Source of the DNA: Clarkia xantiana subsp. parviflora
Lineage: Eukaryota; Streptophyta; Magnoliopsida; Myrtales; Onagraceae
DNA: 64,000 bases
Direction: 5' to 3'
Assembly: GCA_036873135.1 (NCBI GenBank)
Contig: JAPTYO010000002.1
Coordinates: 48,413,452 to 48,477,451, forward strand
Shown here: positions 54,922 to 64,000 of the stretch, piece by piece
How the letters are laid out: each line of letters starts with the position of its first letter
Position numbering within the stretch: position 1 is the stretch's first letter
Made by a program: the position numbers and the translations under genes
The notes under the pieces: model-generated
Seen by the model: the letters and a program-made list of their open reading frames with translations, nothing else
The model's database searches: none
What the model was told of the DNA's origin: nothing

Positions 54922-55467
54922 TGTTAGATTACGGGGAGTAATCACTACGGATACATAAACAAGGTACATGCTAGTAATTGGAATTACGCAGCAGATGTCA
55001 CACATACCTTTAAGATAATCCGTAGACTCAAGATCTTCTCAGGAGGGAGTTCACGATCCTCCGGTCGGGACCCGTAGAGGTTCTTTTTATAGAAGCCCTA
55101 CGTGCTGCAAGCTCTACGGCAAAGCCTCTGATCGATTCTTGGCACGGGGACGGATCTCTAGAGAGTTTGCTCGAAGGCAATTTGGCACACCCTTGATGAG
55201 GGATATGGTTCTGCCGAACTAGGGTTTATGGGGAGGGGGGGGGGTTCTACCTAAAACACTCTAATGAGGGGATTGTGATTAACCCTAAAAATTCCCTGAC
55301 ACCTCTTATTTATAGGAGGGGTAAAGTGGACAAAAGTTTACTTTACCCCACCTAGGGTTTCGGCCGGCCTATGTATTTGGGGAGGCCCAATTTTGGGCCT
55401 CCTATGTCAATTGGGATTTGGGTCCAGCCCAATTACACTTATGTGACATTTACCCAAGCAGCTTACA
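54922..55467 (-). repeat. 5' LTR of copia B (546 bp, internally deleted)
   Basis: Ends CCGTAATCTAACA at 54922. On the minus strand it starts TGTAAGC at 55467 and jumps at once to TGCTTGGGTAAATG. About 60-70 bp near the start are missing, while the terminal 7 bases remain next to the ACTCT target copy. A G run lies near 55238. Confidence 0.88.
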
Positions 55468-55472
55468 ACTCT
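55468..55472. repeat. Target-site duplication ACTCT (right)
   Basis: Matches 15833-15837. Confidence 0.9.
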
Positions 55473-55695
55473 GACAGTCAAGCAGCAATTGCGGCAGTTA
55501 AGAACCCTAAGTACCATAGTAGGACGAAAAAAATTGATATAAAATATAATTATGCTAACAATATGGTTGAGGACAAAGTAATCACATTAGAATAATTTTC
55601 TACTGAAAGTATGATGGCCGATCCATTAACTAAACCTTTACGCAGGGATGTTTTCGAAAAGAATGTTAGAATGATGGGATTGCGTAAGGTTTAAG
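55473..55695 (+). pseudogene. End of RNase H of copia A
   Basis: Resumes at [19 protein letters not shown] and ends [15 protein letters not shown]...GLRKV at the TAA at 55693-55695. One stop (ITLE*FSTES). This is the natural end of pol, as at 35518 in copia C. Confidence 0.88.
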
Positions 55696-56002
55696 TAGCT
55701 TGTATCGCGATAACAACTTTTTGAAACTTTTGTGAAAGAATTACAATTTGAGTTTATGATTTTTACAACGTCATAATAATTAAAGTTTCATCGAATTTTA
55801 CGGTCTATAAAAATAATCGTAGGAGGGTTGACCTCCAGAATAAAAATAATGTCGAATGTGGGCCAAGACTCGTCACACATGCTCGGCCATCTTGACGGAG
55901 AGGAGGATCTCCATTAGATCAAGACTGGCTAAGAACCATGGTGGCAAAACAGGTTAAGCAGAATGATCATTTGGTTTTCGGAGTAAGACGATATGATCTA
56001 AG
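55696..56002 (+). other. 3' UTR of copia A, cut by copia E
   Basis: Matches the first 300 bp of the C and E 3' UTRs (GGTCTATAAA, GTCGAATGTGGGCC, GATCATTTGGTTT). It ends at 56002. The remainder, including the antisense-ORF region and 3' LTR, should lie beyond the right edge after copia E. CTAAG (55998-56002) would be the target site. Confidence 0.8.
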
Positions 56003-56599
56003 TGTTAGCATATGCTGATTGGGCGCCGTAAATGGAAGCCCATTAATATGTATGTGTTACCTGAGGCAATGAGAAAATGTCACATTAGGTAAATTGGGCT
56101 AGATCCAAATCCCAATTGACATGAGAGTCCCACATTGGACCTCCCTTATACACTATGGCCGGCCGAATTTTAGGTGTGGGCAAAGTGGACTTTTGTCCAC
56201 TTTGCTCCTCCTATAAATAGGGAGTGTTAGAGGTTTTATTAGGTTGAATCCTAATTCCTCCTTTGTGGTAATTTAAGAGAAAACGCTCCTCCACTAAACA
56301 CCCCACATTCGGCCGAACCACCTCCTTCACCAAGGGTTTGTCAATTTGCTTTGACCAAACACTCTGAAGATCTATCCCTGCCAAGAATCAATCAGAGGAT
56401 TTGTTGTGGAGACTATACCGCGTAGGCTTCCTTAACAAGAACATCTATGGGTTCCGTCCGGTGGATTGAGAACTCCCTCAGCAAGATCTTGGGACTACGG
56501 AAAGAGATTAAGGTATGTGTACATCTTCCGCTGTGTAATTGTGATTACTAGCATGTACCGTATTTAAGTTTCCTTAGAATTTAGCCCCGTAATCCAACA
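56003..56599 (+). repeat. 5' LTR of copia E (597 bp)
   Basis: Starts TGTTAGCATATGCTGATTGG and ends CCGTAATCCAACA. TATAAATA at 56212-56219. Confidence 0.95.
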
Positions 56600-56600
56600 G

Positions 56601-56612
56601 TGGTATCAGAGC
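56601..56612 (+). other. Primer-binding site of copia E
   Basis: TGGTATCAGAGC, one base inside the LTR. Confidence 0.93.
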
Positions 56613-58585
56613 ATGTGTTAGGAGTTTATTTGATAAATTGATGTTCTTGATTTTACATGTTAGCTGAAATTTTAAGTAGTAAAAAATTAAAATTTCCGAT
56701 TTTTACAGTTGTTGGTGCCGAAATTTTCATGATGTTCTTAGTAAAATTTGATGTTCATGATCCTCAAGAAAAAACGTGACTTTATCAAAATCAAACATTG
56801 GATTGTAGATCCTAATAAAATTTTATATTGAAATTTGTCCACTTGTTTCCAATTTGATGTTCCGGCCGAACCCTAATTGAAATTACAAGGTAAAATTTTT
56901 TTATTTCTTAGGCCCCAAGTTTCACAATATTCGGCCGAAATATGTGTTATTATTATATTGTTTACCATGTTTTAATTTTTTATTAAAGGTAACAATATAT
57001 CTATATTGGAAAAATATGGATAGATTCACACAATATATAGAAATATATATAACTATCAATATATCTAGATAAATATAGGGATAAATATAATATTGATAGA
57101 ATTAGTTGCCTAAAAGATTAAGAAAATATATTGTCAATACATTTGTTTCCCTATTAAAGATAGTGACAATAAATATATATATATACATATATGTATGTAT
57201 GTAAGCCGAAATTTATATATATATATATATATATGCAATATTGGAAATTATTTTATATAATATTTCTTGGTGGCTAAGTTAAGTTTTTAGTGGATTTTAA
57301 AACCCTACTTAGCCCACAAGAATGTTTAGGCCGAACCCTATGAGTTTAATGGGCCGGTACAATTTGCAAAACCGGAGCGGGTTAAACCAATCCAGGTTTT
57401 CTTAATCGGTTCGACCTAGTCGGGTCGGATCAGATCGGATCGGGGTTACTAAATGAATCTAATTGAACCGGTTTTGAGTGTTGAACCGAATCGAAATCCT
57501 ATTTTATTAAACCGATTCAGACAGAAGCAGATTTTAAAATAAAACCGGCACGAACCCGAATCGGATTTATGGAACCAAACCGAACTGGATTGAACCAAAC
57601 CAAATTTTTCAAAATCGAATTCAAGTCAATAAATAAAATGGGATGGTCAAATTTTAAAATACAAATGTATTCGAGCTTTAAAATAGTCTACACTGTGCTC
57701 GAAGGTTTAAAATTTTCACATTTTAATTAAACCTTAATGCGTAGTTTCGATTATGGGGATGGAGCTTGGAAATGCATGACTTTGGGACTGGAATAATTAG
57801 AGGGCTGAATTGCAATTGTTTACTTTCCGTCACATATATTTATTAGAACTGTCGTCTTGACTATGTTAAGCTAGCTATAAATTGCATGTTAGGGACGGAT
57901 CCCTGGTTAAATATATGGTTTGCGCACTAGGATAGACATGTTATGATGGTTGCAATTATCTAAGATTCATGTCTAGAAATTCGCATAATAGACTGTAAGA
58001 ATGAATTGCAACTCAACCCCTAATATTTTAAAATGTTTTAAAAATAAAAACCAGTCGCCAGATATGCATGTTTGATGTGGAAGTTTCATGTATGACACGT
58101 ATGCTTGAATGTTGAGGATGTAGCCGCTTGTAATAGATTACCTAGAAAGTAGAATTATGTATATGCTAGCATGAGTTTCTCGGAACATTAGACGCATGAC
58201 TCGTATGCAAGATGTGTGGTTTGGATGATGAATTTGGCTTGCTATGATGATTATCCTGTGAAGTAGAATTGTATATGCATGCATAAATTCATCGGAATAT
58301 TTTGCCATGGGAAATCCAAGATCGGGCATGCTTATTTTGAAATTCCCGTTCCGGTAATTTGCGATCAAAACCGTTTTAAAAGACTGATCTAGTGGATCAA
58401 AGACGACGGTAGTGTGAACTCTTTCACAACCCCCTTCCCTCGGTTTACTGGCGGTCGGTTGGTTTAGATGGCTGATGAATCATTATTTGTCGTATTCCAT
58501 CTTAATAGATATCCAATGTATGCAATTCTTTCTCAAAATGTTATTGTCTCCCTGATTCTGCATGATCATCAATGTGTTAGTTTTC
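56613..58585 (+). other. Leader of copia E
   Basis: Same layout as in copia C: short TA runs (57173-57235), GGTTCGG-rich stretch (57400-57610), and the segment ATGGCTGATGAATCATTAT to AATGTGTTAG just before gag. No supported gene. Confidence 0.75.
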
Positions 58586-59192
58586 ATGGCTGGGTCCGTA
58601 CACTTCTATGAACCTCGCAATCTGGATGGTATGTATTATGATGAATGGAAAGACAGTGCTGAAGATATCCTTATTGCTGCGGACGTTGATGACCGAATCA
58701 ATCCGAAAGCAAAGAGAATCGAGACGGACGAATATGGAAAACCATAATCTACAACAACGAGAAAAGGTTGAGGAAAGATCGGACAGCGCGGGAATAAATT
58801 TACTCGAAACTGTCAGTTGAAGTAGAGGAATAGTTTATGGAGAGCAGCGCATTGCATCTTTGGTGTGCCATACGCCTTCGCTACAGTGGAGGAAAGGTCG
58901 CTCAAGCAAAAGACCTCATGGCAGTGATGACGGTGTTATAACCGTTCATGATCCCGCTGACGAAATAGACGTATGGACAAGGGCTCGGAAAGTAATGAAG
59001 ATGTTTTCTCTCTCATGGTTTTCTAACGATAATGGACTCACACGTCTAATCACATCGATTAAGACGATCGTGGATCTATACGAGGCCGACCATGGAGAAA
59101 AAAACATCTCCAAAGAACCCGAGGCATCCGACGACAGATTCGATGGTCTTCAGAAATGCTTGGCTAACCCCAGCAACAAAAAGTATAAATGA
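58586..59192 (+). pseudogene. Gag-like protein, type 2, of copia E
   Basis: Starts MAGSVHFYEPRNLDGMYYDE at the family gag start and is homologous to copia A 2154-2752. TAA stops it after DEYGKP. Further blocks in another frame read SALHLWCAIRLRYSGGK up to a TAA. From there the -1 frame continues IDVWTRARKVMKMFSLSWFS and DNGLTRLITSIKTIVDLYEA to 59192. The last stop-to-next-frame step is at the same place as in copia A (TTATAA here, TTATGA there). Confidence 0.65.
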
Positions 59193-60495
59193 TGATCTGG
59201 TGCGACAACCACCGTTGATACATGTACCATAAAAGGTATGCCTCGTTTGCCACACATACATAGAAACGTCAAAAGTTTTATTTGATGCAAGACATCTGAT
59301 GAATTCACTTGTGAATTCTTTTCAGGTGAAATGCTAAACGTGGTTGAGACTGCTTGTCTATCATACCTTCATTATAGCTTCAATCTATGATCTGAGACAT
59401 TATTGTTGTTATTGATGGATTTCCTATTGTTCGTTTAATGTTTGATTTTGGTTGATTGAGATTCGGATTTATTAAATAAAGTAGTTTTCGTTCGATTCGA
59501 AATGTGATCTACTTGTCAAAATTAATCGACCCAATTAAACGGGATCGATCCGAAACGAAGTTAAAACCGAAATATTCGCCAAGTACAATTGGTCGGTTCA
59601 AACAAATATAAACACTCTCCATCATCTAATATAATGAACATCAAAATACCGTTAATATCCATCGATTGCGTAGTTCTAAGAGCGAACCGATTTAACTCTT
59701 TCTTATTTGTTAGTACTCCATTATATGATAAATTTCGTAATGATGAACATGTGTGAAGCCGATTGGATTAAACTAGATTGAATTTTGGAAACGAAACGAT
59801 TTATACCATGGGTTAAACCTGGAATAGGCGCCACGCGCGCGTGTACCTCAAAAGACGGAACACATCATTTCAGAGTACGAATTTAATGATTGAGTGTTTT
59901 AATGAATGAATACTGAATTTTCATTTGCCTCCCATTGGGAATAACTCATTTAATAGTTATACGACGAAAAGAGGTATGCTTTACAAGCTACCATAAACTC
60001 ATAAAGTATCAATTGACGCATAAGTCGAAAGCCCAATGCACGGTTCAGAGATGGATAGTGTTTGAGATGAATTAGCAAATGAAAAGGATGATGTCGGTAA
60101 AATGACTCTCCGACTAAATTCCTTGAACGACATGTCTGGAAAGGCATTCACATCGATAACACACTTCAACAGACATGGTTTGAAAACATAATGTTAAGAG
60201 TTCAACAACCGACGTTCCCTATGGAACAAAAGGCAGTTGACTCACATAAACGTAGAACTATGTTCCAATAAAATCGGTCAAACACGACGCCATAAAATCT
60301 AAAAGGAATGTTAACGAGGTAAAGTTTATCATCATGCGGCATTAATTTACGCATTAAACAAGTATTCATATCAAGAGTACGACAACTACTCTTAGAGGAT
60401 ACATGTTTAAATTAGCTTGGGATAATGGTGTCGTGGTCGAACATGAGACGTTACATTCCTTGATGACGAATTTCCAACGCTTGGTGAAATAAAAA
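59193..60495 (+). other. Conserved non-coding block of copia E
   Basis: 1.3 kb without open frames or PR/INT motifs, homologous in patches to the block in A, B and C (TTCTTTTCAGGT, GGAACACATCATTTCA, GACTCACATAAACGTAGAAC, GTGGTCGAACATGAGACGTT). Confidence 0.6.
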
Positions 60496-60506
60496 AATAT
60501 GAAGTC

Positions 60507-60839
60507 TTGATCGAAATGGAGCAGGATGACAATGATGGTCAGGTCCCACTTACTTTGAGTGGGAGATTTGAGGCAGCAACGCAAGTGAATGACATGGTAA
60601 ATGAAGATGGAGATATTTTCATAGTAAATCCAGTAGGAGAAGACAATCCTACCACACAAATCACTGTTGCTGCAAGTGCGAATCAAGTTGAACCTTATAA
60701 TCATTTAGCCGGGCCGCTGGATGAAAGTCCAATAATACCACAACTACCCATTGTTCCCAGTGGGAATGGATCAACCAACTTGGTTCCAGATCCTAGTGAT
60801 CAAGGAATTCATCTCGGAGGTAAAATCCCGAGACAGTGA
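60507..60839 (+). pseudogene. INT-RT linker segment of copia E
   Basis: An open frame of 110 codons: MIEMEQDDNDGQVPLTLSGR, FEAATQVNDMVNEDGDIFIV, ending KIPRQ and TGA. In A the corresponding place reads IPRPRGRPRKVV; here the basic motif is damaged. Acidic, Pro/Ser-rich, no enzyme domain. Confidence 0.6.
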
Positions 60840-60879
60840 GGTCGTCATGGAAAAGTTGTAGGTCAAGGTTCTAGCACTG

Positions 60880-62306
60880 CCCTTGTAAGTGGGTTCTGAA
60901 ACTGAAACACACTGCTGATGGAAATGTCGAGCGATACAAATCCATACTAGTTGCGAAAGGATACACCCAGCTTCACAGAGTGGACTTTGATGAAACATAA
61001 TCACCGACTGTGCGTTACACCACAGTCGGGGCCATCCTAGCCCTGATCGCATGCCTCAATCTAGAGCTGCACCAAATGGATGTTAAGACCGCGTCCCTCC
61101 AATGAAACCTGGAGGAAAAGATCTGTATGGAGAAATCAGAGGGTTTCATTACTCCTGGTAATGAACGAAAAGCTTGTAAACTCCAAAGATCCATTTACGG
61201 TCTTAAACAATCGTCTCGGAAATAGTACGACAGATTCTACGAGGAAATCGTTGGAAACGGATTCGTGAACCTCCACGAGGATCCATGCGTGTATACAAAT
61301 ACCTATGAGTCTAAGTACGTCATCTTAACCTTATACGTGGATGACATACTCATTGCTGCGAACGATGTGAGATTCATGAATGAATTAAAGTCCTGGTTGG
61401 CATCTGTATTTGAGATGAAAGACATGGGAGTGGCTACGTACATCTTGGGCATTAAAATTGCTAGAGATCATCATGTCTCCCAAAGGTTATGTCTTTCTCA
61501 GGAAGCCTATATCAACAAATTGTTGAAAAGGTTCAGATTACAAGATGCCAAACCTGTGAAGACACCGGTATTATTCGAGTGCGCATTTTCAAAACGTGAC
61601 GGCCCGAATAACCAGCAAGAGCGTGAACAGATGAGCAGTGCAGAGTATTTAAGCATGGTCGGAAGTCTCATGTACGCCATGCTTTGCACTTGTCCGGACA
61701 TCTGTAACGCTGTATGCCTAGTAGCAAGATTCCAATCAGACCCTGGATATCAACATTTAAAGGCTTTAAAACATATCATACGTTATTTGAAAGGTACTGC
61801 CGACTACGTACTGTGCTATGAGGGCTGGAAGTTAGAATTGACCGGTTTAGTGACGCCGACCATGGTGGCGATCCAGACGATCGTAAGTCCTTCACAGGAG
61901 GAGTCTTTCTCTTTGCTAATGCCACCATCTCATGGACGAGCAAGAAGCAGTCTTGTGTCGCGCTGTCTACGATGGGATCGAAATTCGTTGCTCTCTCCAA
62001 AAATGCACAGGAAGCAGTCTGGCTGAAAAGGCTTCTTACTGCGCTGCTTGATGAAGATGTCGGGAGTAAGCCTGTGAAGGTGTACTCTGACAGTCAGGCA
62101 ACTATTACGGCAGTTAAGAATCCAAAGTACCATAGTAGGACTAAAAACATTGATGTGAAATATATGTTAAATCCATGGTAGAAGACAATATAATCACTTT
62201 AGAATACTCGCCCACTGATGACATGGTAACAGGCCCATTAACTAAACCATTAGGCAAAGAGACATTTAAAAAGCCTGTTAAACTGCTTGGATTGTGTAGG
62301 GTTTAA
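60880..62306 (+). pseudogene. Reverse transcriptase-RNase H of copia E
   Basis: RT starts abruptly at KWVLKLK after the upstream deletion. HQMDVKTA and GLKQSSRK are visible between stops. From 61265 a long frame is open (NLHEDPCVYTNTYESKYVIL, catalytic LTLYVDDILIAAN, MKDMGVATYILGIKIARD, YLSMVGSLMYAMLCTCPDIC) to a frameshift near 61850. RNase H continues ([40 protein letters not shown]), with another shift near 62166, and ends KLLGLCRV at 62306. Confidence 0.9.
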
Positions 62307-63423
62307 AAGTGGGCATGTATCTGTGATAACATTTTGATAATTGAAAGTTACATATTTAATAAATGAGAGAATTGCAAATCGTGTTTATGATTCATCGACG
62401 TCATAATGTTTGATTACATCAGAGTTTACGGTCTATAAACTGAGTCATAGGAGGACGCAGTCCTCTGCATAAATTATGTCGAATGTGGGCCTTGCCTCGT
62501 CACACGGGCATGGTCTTCTTTTAGGAGAGGGGAACCTCTACCATAACAAGACTTGCTAAGAAGTAGGGGAATAAACTTGTTTACGCAAAACGATCATTTG
62601 GTTTCGGAGTAACACGACTTGATCTTCGTTTTGCACATCGCCGTGATGAACTCTGTTCGTCATTAACCACATTCTGGGCCAGATAGAAATTTTGCAATTG
62701 CATTGTTGACATATCCCACTCCTGACAATGTTCGGGTATGCTATCGACGCGTGCTTCATACTACGCGTGCCATGTTCGACCACGGGGTCAGGCTCGGTTG
62801 TGCTAGGTAGAATCCTCGAGATTCGAATGGGCGCAAACTTCTTCACCTCGAGCGTGTGATTGATCCTGGGAGCCTTATGAAGAGGCACCCGAAGTATCCT
62901 CATGGACCTTGAACTCATATCTAAGGTCAGGCTCAATGTTCGCTTCCCGGTGTACGAGCAAAGTGCTGAAGAAAAAGGCCAAGTGACCACGTCTTTGGAA
63001 ACCGATTGGGTTTGACTAAGGGTATGAGCGATGGGGATGGTCAAGTTCACATGTAATTCACCGAGTCTTGTAGGTGGCCACCAGCCAGATATTAGTTGAA
63101 GGTTTTGAATACTTGTGAGGATGCCTTGGAGAAGTATCCCTATGTGAAAACCAGGCAATTGGACAATTAACATTTGACCTAGGATACAGCCTGATACAAT
63201 TTAATGTTTTTAACAGGTTGATTGGGAATATGGAATCAACGTTCCGCGGGCGCTACAACACTCCTAGCAGATGAGTAGCACGATGCCCGTCGTATCCGCC
63301 GGTCGCACGGCAAACCTCGTATGAACTATTCGGAAGCAGGGGCAAGATTGAAAGAATGAAATATTGATGTGATTTGGACAACAATACATTAACATGCACC
63401 CTCCTATTCCGGCGAGTGGGAGC
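62307..63423 (+). other. Long 3' UTR of copia E
   Basis: 1.1 kb, conserved with copia C. Contains the antisense ORF and ends TATTCCGGCGAGTGGGAGC before the 3' LTR. Confidence 0.75.
62556..63173 (-). CDS. Antisense ORF in copia E 3' UTR (205 codons)
   Basis: An open minus-strand frame. The central part (LHVNLTIPIAHTLSQTQSVS, SMRILRVPLHKAPRINHTLE, VEHGTRSMKHASIAYPNIV) matches the antisense ORF of copia C. The N-terminal extension (MLIVQLPGFHIGILLQGILT) has only partial counterparts in C. No known domain. Being open in two independently decayed copies is notable, but coding is unproven. Confidence 0.45.
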   Translation of the reverse strand: MLIVQLPGFHIGILLQGILTSIQNLQLISGWWPPTRLGELHVNLTIPIAHTLSQTQSVSKDVVTWPFSSALCSYTGKRTLSLTLDMSSRSMRILRVPLHKAPRINHTLEVKKFAPIRISRILPSTTEPDPVVEHGTRSMKHASIAYPNIVRSGICQQCNCKISIWPRMWLMTNRVHHGDVQNEDQVVLLRNQMIVLRKQVYSPTS

Positions 63424-64000
63424 TGTTAGCATATGTTGATTGGACGCTATAAATTGAATCCAATTAATATTTATATGTTACATGAGGTAATTGGGTAAAT
63501 GTCACATTAGGGAAATCGGGCTAGACCCAAATCTCAATTGACATGAGAGGCCCAAAATTGGGCCTCCCTTATACACTATGGCCGGCTGAATTTTAGTTGT
63601 GTGCAAAGTGGACTTTTGTTCACTTTGCTCCTCCTTTAAATAGGGAGTGTTAGGGGTTTTATTAGGTTGAATCATAATTCCTCCTTTGAAGTGATTTAAG
63701 AGAAAACCCTCCTCCACTAAACACCTCACATTCGGCCAAACCACCTCCTTCACCAAGGGTGTGCAAAATTGCTTTGAGCAAACACTCCGAAGATCTGTCC
63801 CTGCCAAGAATCGATCAGAGGCTTTGCTGTGGAGACTATACCGCGTAGGGCTTCCTTAACAAGAACCTCTACGGGTTCCGTCCGGTGGATCGAGAACTCC
63901 ATCAGCAAGATCTTGGGACTATGGAAAGCAATTAAGGTATGTGCACATTTTCCACTGCGTAATTGTGATTACTACCATGTACCGTATTTAAGTTTCCGTA
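63424..64000 (+). repeat. 3' LTR of copia E (577 bp visible)
   Basis: Starts TGTTAGCATATGTTGATTGG and follows the 5' LTR to the window edge, about 20 bp short of the expected end. The TATA box is changed to TTTAAATA near 63635. Confidence 0.93.

Larger units (their letters stand above)
15838..55467 (-). mobile_element. Copia B: minus-strand copia element carrying further insertions
   Basis: Both LTRs and an exact 5-bp duplication define it. On the minus strand its order is 5' LTR (54922-55467), primer site, leader (54908-54553, then 40637-38822), gag type 1 (38821-38246), non-coding block, linker and start of RT (37560 to 36855), a gap, end of RT-RNase H (18755-18037), 3' UTR, 3' LTR (16322-15838). 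About 700 bp of RT is missing between 36855 and 18755, lost together with the end of copia C. Confidence 0.88.
2071..56002 (+). mobile_element. Copia A: outermost Ty1/copia element, in four visible pieces
   Basis: The pieces are 2071-5278, 15264-15837 and 55473-56002, with the rest beyond 64000. They join exactly at target-site duplications: ATCCA flanks the 5279-15258 element and ACTCT flanks copia B. Reading across each junction continues the RT-RNase H frame with the homologous residues of copia C and E. Order seen: end of leader, gag-like ORFs, non-coding block, linker, RT-RNase H, start of the 3' UTR. The 5' LTR and most of the leader are missing; the left end abuts gypsy sequence. Confidence 0.85.
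56003..64000 (+). mobile_element. Copia E: plus-strand copia element, nearly complete (right end outside)
   Basis: 5' LTR, primer site, leader, gag type 2, non-coding block, linker, RT-RNase H, 3' UTR, and 577 bp of a 3' LTR of about 597. It is inserted in the 3' UTR of copia A. About 270 bp between linker and RT are deleted near 60880. No protease or integrase. Confidence 0.9.

Noticed and set aside
56003..56599. LTR with copia RNase H on its left and primer site on its right, as if A and E formed an LTR-sharing dimer like D
   Set aside because: The A sequence stops in the middle of the 3' UTR, about 800 bp before the expected LTR, and lacks the CGGCGAGTGGGAGC tract. E therefore inserted into the 3' UTR of A.
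1..64000. Host protein gene, tRNA or rRNA
   Set aside because: I looked for recognisable domains and RNA gene hallmarks on both strands; every supported frame is a retroelement frame. Short or fast-evolving genes cannot be excluded by eye.

Overview
This is repeat DNA from an angiosperm nuclear genome, probably a eudicot. The evidence is Ty1/copia elements with an initiator-Met-type primer site, Tat-lineage Ty3/gypsy elements with a second RNase H, and MULE-like foldbacks. I found no host gene, tRNA, rRNA or CRISPR. Apart from 422-1080, which I cannot assign, the window is LTR retrotransposons and two small foldback DNA elements nested in one another.

Layout. At the left edge lie a minus-strand short-LTR copia end (1-421) and a minus-strand gypsy remnant (LTR start at 1670, 3' region to about 2070). 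From about 2071 the outermost element is copia A (+). It is cut into pieces by three insertions. (1) A pol-less Tat-like element of 9,980 bp (5279-15258, target-site duplication ATCCA). (2) Copia B (-), 15838-55467, duplication ACTCT. (3) Copia E (+), starting at 56003 inside the 3' UTR of A and running off the right edge. Copia B contains a foldback (16666-17272, duplication TTCGAGGAA), copia C (+, 18756 to about 36854) and a dimeric Tat element D (+, 40638-54547, duplication ATGGT). Copia C contains gypsy G (-, 22946-32857, duplication GGTAT). The pol-less element contains a second foldback (13107-13936, duplication CAAATTAAA).

Copia A, B, C and E are one family: LTR of about 600 bp, 2 kb leader, gag-like gene, conserved non-coding block, then RT-RNase H. 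None shows a protease or integrase. Two different gag types sit at the same place behind the same leader (A and E versus B and C), and C, E and the remains of B share an antisense ORF in the 3' UTR.

The Tat elements show different losses. G has PR-RT-RNH-aRNH-INT and an antisense gene, but no gag. The 5279-15258 element keeps only LTRs, tandem repeats and a decayed antisense gene. D is LTR-internal-LTR-deleted internal-LTR inside a single target-site duplication. Its two outer LTRs read as identical and the middle one differs at three positions. All retrotransposon coding regions carry stops, frameshifts or deletions, so any movement would have needed proteins from elsewhere.
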